Shown here: in pieces, positions 31,504 through 39,371 of the stretch | How positions within the stretch are numbered: the stretch's first letter is position 1 | How the letters are laid out: every line of letters starts with the position of its first letter | DNA from: Alphaproteobacteria bacterium | GTDB taxonomy: Bacteria > Pseudomonadota > Alphaproteobacteria > JAUHZC01 | Direction of reading: 5' to 3' | NCBI GenBank assembly: GCA_030425805.1 | Contig: JAUHZC010000001.1 | Location: 186,001 to 250,000 of the forward strand | Length of the DNA: 64,000 bases | Notes under the pieces: generated by a model | Told to the model about the DNA's origin: nothing | What the model saw: the letters and a program-made list of their open reading frames with translations, nothing else | Database searches by the model: none | Position numbers and translations under genes: made by a program

Positions 31504-32079
31504 TCATCCGCTAGTTTTAGAAGCCAGACGTAACCCTAGTGCCTCTTCTTGAGCTCTCATTTGGTTCAAAGCGTTTGAAAGTACAGTCATATCTTCATCT
31601 CCGCTTGCATGACGTGCAGCAAGTAATGCAATTTCACGTAAAAGTACAGTTTTGCTGCGTTGCATATTTAATCTATCGTTATGCGCCGCTATACTATTCT
31701 CTCTCTGTTGTTCCCAACCCCGCTTCATTTGTTCCAGGAATTCTATATACCCTACTCGTAGATCTTCAGTTGCATTAGACAACCCTTTAAAAAGTGCGTC
31801 ATACGCATTAAGTACTGAATCTTCTGCATTTAAAAGCCCTGCAGTGCGATCCCCTACTGCTTGTGGATATGCAGGAGGTACATATCCCTCACCAGCAAAA
31901 ACTGCTGCAAGAGCATACCTTATACCATCTAAATTATTTTCAAGTGCCGAAAGCGCTGCAACTCTATCCTCTACGGCTGTTGGAGCTGCAGCACCTGAAT
32001 CTTCCTCAGTCCCAGCATCAGCAGCAAAAGCCGTTGTTGTAGAGATTAATGTTAAAAATGCAAAAAATTTACGTTTCAT
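31504..32079 (-). CDS. Secreted helical protein of unknown function
   Basis: Not recognised; 191 residues. Signal peptide MKRKFFAFLTLISTTTAFAA precedes an Ala/Glu-rich start (DAGTEEDSGAAAPTAVED). The rest is predicted by eye to be long helices rich in Ala, Leu, Glu and Arg (e.g. NALNQMRAQEEALGLRLASK), possibly coiled coil. The ribosome binding site is weak (GGAAAGAA). It has its own terminator and follows the RND pump on the same strand with a gap of 64 bases. Whether it shares that transcript is unclear. Confidence 0.78.
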   Translation of the reverse strand: MKRKFFAFLTLISTTTAFAADAGTEEDSGAAAPTAVEDRVAALSALENNLDGIRYALAAVFAGEGYVPPAYPQAVGDRTAGLLNAEDSVLNAYDALFKGLSNATEDLRVGYIEFLEQMKRGWEQQRENSIAAHNDRLNMQRSKTVLLREIALLAARHASGDEDMTVLSNALNQMRAQEEALGLRLASKTSG

Positions 32080-32143
32080 TTTTTCTTTCCGTATATTGTG
32101 TAGTATATGTAGAAACTCACTTATAAGGTTTCAAGTTTTTTCC

Positions 32144-35100
32144 TCACCCTCTCCGGAAAGAGCGCTGGTTGAGCCAGAGTAGGAGGGTCGGAATAATGAA
32201 AAGGGTCAGCACAGTTCCAAAACCAAGGCCGCCAAGAAGCGTAAACCCAATAGAGCGCCGGGCCTCAGCCCCTGCCCCTGTTGTGAGAGCAAGGGGCAAT
32301 GCCCCCATCATCATCGCAGCAGTCGTCATCAAAATTGGCCGCAAACGGGTTTGGGCACTTTGAAGAACGGCCTTGGCAGGGTCAAGCCCAGCTTCAATCC
32401 CCTTGTTTGTAAAGTCAACAATCAAGATGCCATGCTTGGTGATGAGCCCCACAAGGGTCACAAGCCCTACCTGAACATAGATATTGAGGTCAATCCCCAC
32501 AGCCCATATGGCAAGAAGGCTCCCGAGAGTTGAGAGGGGCACTGTAAAAAGGATAATAAAAGGATCCAAGAAATTTGCAAAAAGCACAGAAAGAATCGCA
32601 AAGATAAAAAGAAGTGCTAGAAAAATCAGAACTGTCATATTTTGGGAAGATTCCAACATCTTCTCAGAAAAGCTTGAAGGTTCCGCAAGAATATGGCCCG
32701 GAACGTTTTCCCGAGCTAATTTAAGCATGTGATCTAAGGCTTTTTTAAGGTCCATCCCTGCTGGGGCATGGGCCGTGATCTTACTGGCCCGCAATTTATT
32801 GTGGTGAGTTAAGACACTTGGTTTGGCCGCCTTTTCTAATGTGACGGCGTTCCCAAGAGAAGTCAGTCGATCTTTCGCGTTCTTCACATAAACTTCCTCG
32901 ATATGCCTTGTGCTTTCAGACGCCTTGAGGGAAATCGCATATCGCTGCCCATCCATCGTAAATTTGTGAGCTGTGTTTTTATCCATCATAATTTCGGTAT
33001 TTTGGGTTGCCCGGGCAATATCAATATCAAGAGCCAATAACCGATTCCAATCCACATGAGCCGTAAGGCTTGGGGCATTCATCTGAAGGTCTGTCTGAAC
33101 CCCTTGAAAACCAGCTTTTTGAAGGGCCTCCATCAATTTTTGAGAAGCCAGATGGAGGTCTTCATACTCCCCTGCTGTCTTTAAGACAATTTGACTTTGA
33201 CCTTCATAAGACGCTCCTTCGGGAAGACCCGGAATGGTATTATTCCAGCTCCAGGGGAAGATTTTCACAGAAGGGATTCGCCCAATTTTCCTATGAAGCT
33301 CTGCAACAATATCATTGGCAGATCGACTACGTTTCGACCAATTGATAACTTCTGTAACCACAACAGCCTGCTCAGGGCTCACAAAAACAATAGGCGTCAT
33401 TACTTCTGGAAGCTCATAAAGAAGTTTCTCACCTTTCCTGATATAGGTTTCAAATTCCTTGGGCGTTGTGTTTTCAGGCTTCTTCATAAACAACCCGACA
33501 ACACCCCGGTCTTCCTGGGGAACAACACTGACAGGAAGCTGTCGATAAACGACGATACAAAAAACTAAGAAAAGGAGTGTCGCCCCACCCGCCCACAAAG
33601 GCTTATGAATCATACGGCTCAGCCATTTGGTATAGATTTGTGTTAGGGTGTTCAGCCAGTTTTGGAAACGGGTAAGCCAGCGATTCCTTTCCTTCTTCTG
33701 GGTCGTGCGCAAAATATAGGCACACATTAAGGGAGAAAACGTAATCGCAATCATCCCAGAAAGCAAAACCGCTCCTGCAAGGGTAATCGCAAACTCTTTA
33801 AAAACCTGCCCCAGAGATCCCTCCATAAACATGATTGGGAGGTACACGGCAGTCAGGGTGATGGTCATAGCAATAATGGAGAAGCCAACTTCCCTCCCAC
33901 CAACATCTGCCGCTTTCAAGGGAGTCAGGCCTTTCTCCATATGGCGGTGGATATTTTCAAGCACAATAATCGCATCATCCACCACAAGCCCCACAGCTAA
34001 GACCATAGCCAAAAGTGTGACGACATTTAAAGAAGCATGAGTCAGCTCCATCACAAAAAGGATCCCAACGAGAGAAATTGGAATTGTAATTAAAGGAATT
34101 AGGGTAGATCGCCAACTTCCCAGGAATAAATAAGACACCAGCAAAACCAAAAACACAGCTTCAAAAATGGAAGCTTCCACACTGTCTAAGGAGGCTTTGA
34201 TGAACTTTGTTGCATCAAAGGTGAAATGTAGTTTCATCCCTTCTGGGAGGGCCTCTTGGAAGCGCTGAAAGTGCTCTCTCACATAGGCTGATGTTTCTAG
34301 AGGATTGCCATCAAGGGCTTTTCGCAGAGAAATAAGCAACCCAGGCTTTCCCCCCACCCGGGCTGACTCCAGACCATCCTCTTGAAGGCTGACCTTTGCC
34401 ACATCCTTCAGGCGGATAATATTGTTATTAATCTTTTTGAGAGGGAGGTTTTCCAGATCAGACACCGAGGTGACACGGGTTTGAAAGGTGATCGGGACAG
34501 ATTCCCGATATTTCCCAGCGGGTAGAGAAATGTTTTGGGATTCAATAGCATTGTACACATCTGCCCCATCAAGCCCGTGCTGGTAGAGCTTTTCCCGATC
34601 AACAAGCACCGCCATGGTGTAAAAAGCCCCCTCTTGATACACACTGGAAACCCCTGGAACCTGATTCAAGATCTGTTGGAGGCGAAGCCTTGCCTGGTGA
34701 AATAGCTCTGCAGGCTGATACCGATCCCCTGTCACAGAAAAGTTTACAAGAGTGGTATGCCCAATATCTGTGGTAATACGGGGGGCTTTTGCATCTTTGG
34801 GAAGCTCTGACGCAATTGTACTCAGCTTATCCCGGATGAGGGCCATGCTTTTGGTGACATCGGCCCCTTCTTTGAAAAAAATGCCTATAGTGCCCACCCC
34901 TGTCCGAGATTCTGATTGAAGCTCCGAGAGACCCTCCATCTCAGCAAGGGCATTTTCAATGACACGCACAACCTCAGTTTCAACAAGCTCAGGACTTGCA
35001 CTAGGATAGATAACTTGGACTCTAAAAATAGGAGTCACAACTGTTGGGTATTCCTGAAAAGGAAGTTTCCCCATGGACAAAAGCCCCATCACCACCAAGA

Positions 35101-35152
35101 GGCTATTGATGACAATGGCCAAAATGGGGCGTCTGAGAAAATAGGAAATCAT
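32144..35152 (-). CDS. RND-family efflux transporter (HAE1-like) inner membrane pump
   Basis: A proton-driven exporter that would pull drugs, detergents or lipids from the inner membrane or periplasm. The 1002-residue protein has the RND start FLRRPILAIVINSLLVVMG, the proton-relay Asp pair in AVGLVVDDAIIVLENIHRHM (helix 4), and twelve expected membrane helices in two halves with large periplasmic loops. Its length matches the family. The start overlaps the adaptor stop by four bases (ATGA), so the two are one unit. No outer-membrane TolC-type gene is adjacent; it would have to use one encoded elsewhere. Confidence 0.94.
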   Translation of the reverse strand: MISYFLRRPILAIVINSLLVVMGLLSMGKLPFQEYPTVVTPIFRVQVIYPSASPELVETEVVRVIENALAEMEGLSELQSESRTGVGTIGIFFKEGADVTKSMALIRDKLSTIASELPKDAKAPRITTDIGHTTLVNFSVTGDRYQPAELFHQARLRLQQILNQVPGVSSVYQEGAFYTMAVLVDREKLYQHGLDGADVYNAIESQNISLPAGKYRESVPITFQTRVTSVSDLENLPLKKINNNIIRLKDVAKVSLQEDGLESARVGGKPGLLISLRKALDGNPLETSAYVREHFQRFQEALPEGMKLHFTFDATKFIKASLDSVEASIFEAVFLVLLVSYLFLGSWRSTLIPLITIPISLVGILFVMELTHASLNVVTLLAMVLAVGLVVDDAIIVLENIHRHMEKGLTPLKAADVGGREVGFSIIAMTITLTAVYLPIMFMEGSLGQVFKEFAITLAGAVLLSGMIAITFSPLMCAYILRTTQKKERNRWLTRFQNWLNTLTQIYTKWLSRMIHKPLWAGGATLLFLVFCIVVYRQLPVSVVPQEDRGVVGLFMKKPENTTPKEFETYIRKGEKLLYELPEVMTPIVFVSPEQAVVVTEVINWSKRSRSANDIVAELHRKIGRIPSVKIFPWSWNNTIPGLPEGASYEGQSQIVLKTAGEYEDLHLASQKLMEALQKAGFQGVQTDLQMNAPSLTAHVDWNRLLALDIDIARATQNTEIMMDKNTAHKFTMDGQRYAISLKASESTRHIEEVYVKNAKDRLTSLGNAVTLEKAAKPSVLTHHNKLRASKITAHAPAGMDLKKALDHMLKLARENVPGHILAEPSSFSEKMLESSQNMTVLIFLALLFIFAILSVLFANFLDPFIILFTVPLSTLGSLLAIWAVGIDLNIYVQVGLVTLVGLITKHGILIVDFTNKGIEAGLDPAKAVLQSAQTRLRPILMTTAAMMMGALPLALTTGAGAEARRSIGFTLLGGLGFGTVLTLFIIPTLLLWLNQRSFRRG

Positions 35153-36207
35153 CGGGAAGCCGCTTCTTTAAAAAGAGGTGTGACAGGGTCTCCAGTATTC
35201 AAATTTTCCTGGCCCAGGATCACAAGGATGTCGTCAGATTTGAGTCCTTCTTTGATCTCTACAAGCGTATCTCCCTCAAGACCAAGAACAACAGGTGTTT
35301 CCTGAGCTTTTCCATCCACAATTTTAATCGCGTGAGGCTTTCCTTCCTTCAGGAAGACCGCTTGGCGAGGAATGGAAACAACTGATTTGCGACGCTCAAC
35401 CTCAAGCTGAACCATTGTATGCGTCCCGGGAACAATATTAGGAAGAGACTCATAAGTAGCTGTAGCAAAACCCATTCCTGTTTCAGGATCTGCGGTTTTT
35501 TGAACAGCGGACAGAGTACCGGCAATACCTGCACAGACAATGGGAGACCCTTTGCCGACCTTCTCAAGAATTGAGACAGGCACGGGTATCTGAAGACGAA
35601 GAGGTGTGGGATCAGAAACACTCACAACTGCATCCCCCTCGCTGATGGGTTGTCCCAGTTTTTTCAAAAACACGCCACAAATCCCATCAAACGGGGCAAT
35701 AAAGCGCCTTTCATCAAGATCTTGACGACTTTCTTCAAAATCAATTTGGGCCTTGAGGAGGTTGTGCCCCGCAGTTTCTAAAGCTTTTGAGCTACCAGCC
35801 TTGGTTTTGGAAAGTTTTTGCTGCCGCGCATAGGCTTTCTCATAAAGTTCAACTTTGTTTTTGTGATATTCATAAGATTTTTGGTAGGCATCATTCTCCA
35901 TCTCTGCAAGAATCTGCCCAGCTGTCACGGGCTCCCCCTCCTGCACATGAATAACCTTCAGGAATCCCGCCTTAAGGGCAGTGAAGGTTGTGTGTTTATC
36001 AGGACGGACAAAGCAAGGCAGAGAAACCGTTTTTACGACATCTTGTGGTCCAAGGCGAACACTTTCATACGCTTTAGGAGGTGGTGCGGGTTGTTCTTTG
36101 CCTGGCCAAAACCAAAAGATACCTAGAGCAATCCCAATCCCGAGAGCAAAATAGAGCGTTTCCTTTCGTTGGAAGCGCTGCATCCATGTTTTAAACGAAA
36201 CATTCAT
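35149..36207 (-). CDS. RND efflux periplasmic adaptor (membrane fusion protein)
   Basis: Bridges the RND pump to an outer membrane channel. The 352-residue protein has one N-terminal membrane anchor (LYFALGIGIALGIFWFWP). A lipoyl/barrel-sandwich half follows (HVQEGEPVTAGQILAEMEND), then a short coiled-coil hairpin (about 110-175), the second lipoyl half (ISEGDAVVSVSDPT) and a beta-barrel/proximal domain (IVPGTHTMVQLEVERRKSVV). It is first in the two-gene operon and overlaps the pump gene by four bases. Confidence 0.93.
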   Translation of the reverse strand: MNVSFKTWMQRFQRKETLYFALGIGIALGIFWFWPGKEQPAPPPKAYESVRLGPQDVVKTVSLPCFVRPDKHTTFTALKAGFLKVIHVQEGEPVTAGQILAEMENDAYQKSYEYHKNKVELYEKAYARQQKLSKTKAGSSKALETAGHNLLKAQIDFEESRQDLDERRFIAPFDGICGVFLKKLGQPISEGDAVVSVSDPTPLRLQIPVPVSILEKVGKGSPIVCAGIAGTLSAVQKTADPETGMGFATATYESLPNIVPGTHTMVQLEVERRKSVVSIPRQAVFLKEGKPHAIKIVDGKAQETPVVLGLEGDTLVEIKEGLKSDDILVILGQENLNTGDPVTPLFKEAASR

Positions 36208-36281
36208 GGGCCTATTCTATTCTCTTTTTCATTTGCAGGGAAGGACCTTCTTCTCTATGGTGCGATCAAATTATTTTTTTT

Positions 36282-37076
36282 ATGACTCGATATTTTGCTC
36301 TTTCTCTTTTTGTTTTTATTTGCTTTCCAAATATTGGAAAAAGCGCGGAAGCCTTTGGCCCCTATGACGAGCTCTCCCTCCGTGACCAAGTCACACTGGC
36401 GGGCATTGTAATTAAAAGCGAAGCCCAAAGGCATTTCAATCGATGCTGCAACAAGGCGATGGCTGGAAAACCAGAGGCACTGAGAGCGCTTATCAAGCTC
36501 TTACAAAACTCCACCATTTCAACCTTTCAGTTCAAGGCCGATGCCCTTATTCAAATTTTTGAGGCCCGCACTTCAAAAGTTATCGAGGAGGGAGAGGATC
36601 CCTACACCAAAGGATATACTTATCTCACAGCAAGATTCCCCGGACTTTCCTCTGTTGAATGTGATGCTCGGGCTGCAGAATGCTTCAAAATCGCTTGGAG
36701 AGACGGAAACCCAGCAGGAGCTTATTACTTAGGCTTGCTTTATGTACATGGGCGCCTCGCAACAAAAGAAGATCCCATGCGAGAAGCCGTTGGCTATTTA
36801 TCCATGGCCTGGGAACATGGGAAGTACACAGAGGCCGCCCGAACCCTTGCCTGGATATACGTCTATGGACATGCAAGATGGGTCCGCCCCGATAAAGCTG
36901 ACAGAATCGCGGCATCGTACTACGCCCTTGCGTATAATGCTGGAAACCAAACGGCTGGAAAAGACCTTGTCCAGTTAGGCCGCATGGGACGTATCCTTGA
37001 TAGCGCCGGATATCCTTTATCTGCGATTCTTAGAGGAGGAAAAGTGAACTTTGTCCGAACCTTTATAGCGTGTTAG
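36282..37076 (+). CDS. Secreted Sel1-repeat protein
   Basis: Sel1 repeats are 36-44 residue helix pairs that bind proteins and often occur in exported factors of host-associated bacteria. The 264-residue product has a signal peptide (ending near GKSA at 22). Repeat-like helix pairs follow, including AAECFKIAWRDGNPAGAYYL with GLLYVHGRL, EAVGYLSMAWEHGKYTEAAR with TLAWIYVYG, and AASYYALAYNAGNQTAGKDL. Two Cys (RCC) lie early and one at the end. It is divergent from the RND operon, and its last four bases overlap the convergent YeeE-type gene. Confidence 0.8.
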   Translation: MTRYFALSLFVFICFPNIGKSAEAFGPYDELSLRDQVTLAGIVIKSEAQRHFNRCCNKAMAGKPEALRALIKLLQNSTISTFQFKADALIQIFEARTSKVIEEGEDPYTKGYTYLTARFPGLSSVECDARAAECFKIAWRDGNPAGAYYLGLLYVHGRLATKEDPMREAVGYLSMAWEHGKYTEAARTLAWIYVYGHARWVRPDKADRIAASYYALAYNAGNQTAGKDLVQLGRMGRILDSAGYPLSAILRGGKVNFVRTFIAC

Positions 37077-37654
37077 TTAACGTCGTAATGTTTACCTTGC
37101 TCTTGCTGCCAGCTTTTCCAAGACTCAAGACCATAGAGAACCCCTGCAAATAAGACGCAAAGCCCAATCGCAATGTGAAGAGAAGAAACCTCTACCAGTG
37201 CTGGCATATCTTTTAAAAGATCTGCAAGAACAATTTTTCCTTGGCTTCCCGTATTCACAAAACTTGTAATCTCAGGCTCCCAAAGACCATAAATACCAAC
37301 GCCAAACAGCCCACCAACAAGGATAAAAAAGGCATCCCGGTAACCCGTTCCAAGCTGAGCAAGGACTGTGCCAGGGCAAGCTCCTGCAAGGTACATACCC
37401 ACACCAAAGATAAGACCACCAATCATGTTTTCACCATAGTCTGTGGCTTTAGGACTTGGGATTGTAAAAAGCCCCAAAAGTTCACCAGCATGAAGTAAAA
37501 CAATACCTGTGATCACAGCAGTCAGAAAAACTTTAATCATCAGAAAGTTCTTCAAGCGGAGTTGATTTACAATAGCTCCTGGCTCAAAAACACGAGACTT
37601 TTCGAGAGCAAGCCCAAAGAGAACCCCTAAAAGCAATCCATTCAAAAGTAACAT
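37073..37654 (-). CDS. YeeE/YedE-family membrane protein, second half-size subunit
   Basis: YeeE/YedE (TsuA) proteins import thiosulfate or related sulfur compounds, with conserved membrane cysteines as ligands. This 193-residue protein has about four to five membrane helices and the motif YLAGACPGTVLAQLG with the conserved Cys. It lies 12 bases after the 37667 gene, with which it would form a complete transporter; in one-chain members both halves are fused. Which sulfur compound it moves is unknown. The 3' end overlaps the Sel1 gene by four bases. Confidence 0.87.
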   Translation of the reverse strand: MLLLNGLLLGVLFGLALEKSRVFEPGAIVNQLRLKNFLMIKVFLTAVITGIVLLHAGELLGLFTIPSPKATDYGENMIGGLIFGVGMYLAGACPGTVLAQLGTGYRDAFFILVGGLFGVGIYGLWEPEITSFVNTGSQGKIVLADLLKDMPALVEVSSLHIAIGLCVLFAGVLYGLESWKSWQQEQGKHYDVN

Positions 37655-37666
37655 CTGCCGACCTCC

Positions 37667-38176
37667 CTATTTACGATCAAAAATAAAGCTAGCGAGGATA
37701 CCGCCAACAAACAACATGGCCACAGTCACAATTGAGCCAACACCCATCAAGGCAATTCCAGAGACACCGTGTCCACTTGTGCACCCGCCTGCAATCCGGG
37801 CGCCCATGAGCATCAAGAAGCCACCTAGAAATGCCATCACAGCACGGCCTGTAGAGCCTTGTTGGAAAGAAACAGTTTTCCAAACAGGTGAAGAGTCTCC
37901 ACGACGAACTTTACTCAGATGGCTTGAAATAAAGGCTCCCAAGATAATTCCCAAAACAAGTGCAAGTTGCCATTCAATTTTCCCGGAGGTCATATACTTT
38001 TCAAAGTAGGCAATTTTCGCAATAGAAGCATCAAAGAAAGAAGCCAAATGGCCTGTCACCTTCACATAACTTGAAGATGTACCAAGAGGATACCCTGCGG
38101 TCCAAACAGCAAGAAATTGAACGACCCCTATCAGCCCTCCTGCCATATAGGGAGACCAAGATTTGTTTTTTAACAT
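37667..38176 (-). CDS. YeeE/YedE-family membrane protein, first half-size subunit
   Basis: Partner of the 37073 gene. 169 residues with four or so membrane helices and the conserved GGCTSGHGVSGIALMGVGS motif, whose Cys is expected to contact the sulfur substrate. The pair is arranged as in the two-gene PmpA/PmpB-like systems, often near sulfide or persulfide handling genes; no such gene is nearby. The gap upstream (38177-38369) holds repeat remnants and possibly the promoter. Confidence 0.87.
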   Translation of the reverse strand: MLKNKSWSPYMAGGLIGVVQFLAVWTAGYPLGTSSSYVKVTGHLASFFDASIAKIAYFEKYMTSGKIEWQLALVLGIILGAFISSHLSKVRRGDSSPVWKTVSFQQGSTGRAVMAFLGGFLMLMGARIAGGCTSGHGVSGIALMGVGSIVTVAMLFVGGILASFIFDRK

Positions 38177-38267
38177 TGCCTTACTCCTATTTATTTAAAA
38201 TTCTATCTATTTTAGCAAGAATTGGCAAAACAAATTTCTCCTCCTTTCTGTAGCGCCAGAGGAAAGG

Positions 38268-38292
38268 CATTCCTGGCTTGATCCAGAATCCA
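38268..38292. repeat. Family B repeat remnant
   Basis: CATTCCTGGCTTGATCCAGA and the following ATCCA match the reverse complement of the family B arm TGGATTCCGGGTCAAGCCAG plus GAATG. A related remnant is at 38741-38763 (CATTCCTGGACTCCGGATCA), on the other side of the Fic pseudogene. The two may have flanked or mediated its decay. Confidence 0.6.
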
Positions 38293-38369
38293 TTTGCTTT
38301 ATGAGTCGCTGCGCTCTTCTAACTTTTCTTAATGCGCCTCACTAAGAAAAGTTATTGTATTATAATTTC

Positions 38370-38699
38370 TTTTTAGACGGTAATGGAAGACTTGGATAGA
38401 ATTCTTTTTACAGGGAACAATCGTGGATATAAACGGGCTTTTTGAAAAAGATGAAGCCCTCATTCAATCCTTGGGAAGAGCACGATTTTCATGCCAAGCC
38501 TGCTTGGATTACCTGAAAAAACTCCCTCAAGTAACGGTACAGATCTTGGCGTATCCGCACCTACAGCAAGAACGGCTTTGAATCCTCTTGTAAACACGGC
38601 ATTCTTGCTGAAATTTCTGGAAAGCAGAGAGAGAAGGTTTATAAATATCACAAGTATCTTTCCCTTCTCGAGGAGGGAATGGAACCTTATCGTATATAG
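38370..38699 (+). pseudogene. Decayed Fic-family gene
   Basis: Fic enzymes attach AMP or similar groups to target proteins. Four family landmarks appear in order but in changing frames. FLDGNGRLG (38370-38396), the active-site loop without its leading HP, ends at a stop. WIEFFLQG (38393-38416) is followed in the same frame by LFEKDEALIQSLGRARFS and CLDYLKKLPQVTVQ. LGVSAPTARTALNPLV (38545-38592) is in a third frame. HGILAEISGKQREKVY to LLEEGMEPYRI (38595-38696) is in the first frame. Together they form the end of the Fic domain and its C-terminal winged helix. Internal deletions and at least three frame changes make it dead. The upstream part is gone. Family identity is from recalled conserved motifs. 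Confidence 0.82.
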
Positions 38700-38803
38700 A
38701 TCCACAGGATTCTTAGGCAAACTTCAAGACCTTTTAAGGACATTCCTGGACTCCGGATCAAGTTAGGAGTGGATTCTCACGCCCTGAAAAGCGTTAAAGA
38801 CTC

Positions 38804-39193
38804 CTAATCAAGGCTATCAACATCATCTTCGTCTGCTCTTGATAGAGAAGGCGCAACAGCTGGAGGTGCAGGAGTTGCCACTCGAGGACCTGTTGTTCTC
38901 GCTGGCCTGCGGTAAGGAGGTCTACGAACATCTCGCCTTCCTGGAACCCATGGAGCCCATAACCAAGAAGGCCCTGAACTTGTATGAGGCTTGGGATCTC
39001 CATATGGACATGGGGGTAATTGAGGAGGAACTACTGTGTTCTTAGGAGCTGCCCTCTCAGATTTAGGCTGAAAGTGCCTTACCCTAGCAACCATTTCGGG
39101 GACTGACCGAGGGAGCCAATCCTCATCACCAAAAGGATCAGCAGCAGAGAGACTTGAGCTCAGAAAAAAAGGAAGAAAGAGAAATAACTTCAT
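38804..39193 (-). CDS. Small secreted Pro/Arg-rich protein of unknown function
   Basis: Not recognised; 129 residues. Signal peptide MKLFLFLPFFLSSSLSAADP. The mature protein has no obvious folded core: Pro, Arg, Trp and Tyr dominate (GPSWLWAPWVPGRRDVRRPP, YRRPARTTGPR). An Ala/Pro linker and an acidic end follow (RADEDDVDSLD). Such composition suggests an extended or partner-binding peptide. No strong ribosome binding site is seen. It lies between the Fic pseudogene and a short repeat. Confidence 0.65.
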   Translation of the reverse strand: MKLFLFLPFFLSSSLSAADPFGDEDWLPRSVPEMVARVRHFQPKSERAAPKNTVVPPQLPPCPYGDPKPHTSSGPSWLWAPWVPGRRDVRRPPYRRPARTTGPRVATPAPPAVAPSLSRADEDDVDSLD

Positions 39194-39327
39194 AGAAAAT
39201 GTTACGTATAAATTGAATCACTCCCTCTATTATTTTCATATATTAATTCTTTTCAATATATTTTTTTTAAAGGTTTTAGTTATGAAAAACACGACTTCAG
39301 ATTCAAACCGCAATCCCAAAATTAAAG

Positions 39328-39364
39328 TGGATCGCCACAGGCCTTCGGCCTTTGCGATTGTAAG
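39328..39364. repeat. Family A repeat
   Basis: TGGATCGCCACAGGCCTTCG with GCCTTTGCGATTG is a compact family A palindrome. It falls seven bases before the stop of the ABC exporter gene on the minus strand. It also interrupts a short plus-strand reading frame beginning at 39282 with AAAGG upstream. Confidence 0.7.
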
Positions 39365-39371
39365 TCTTGAT

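Noticed and set aside
38460..38766. Open frames of 86 and 91 residues on both strands
   Set aside because: Neither is a coherent gene; the plus-strand frame contains only one slice of the Fic winged helix, and the minus-strand frame is its shadow.
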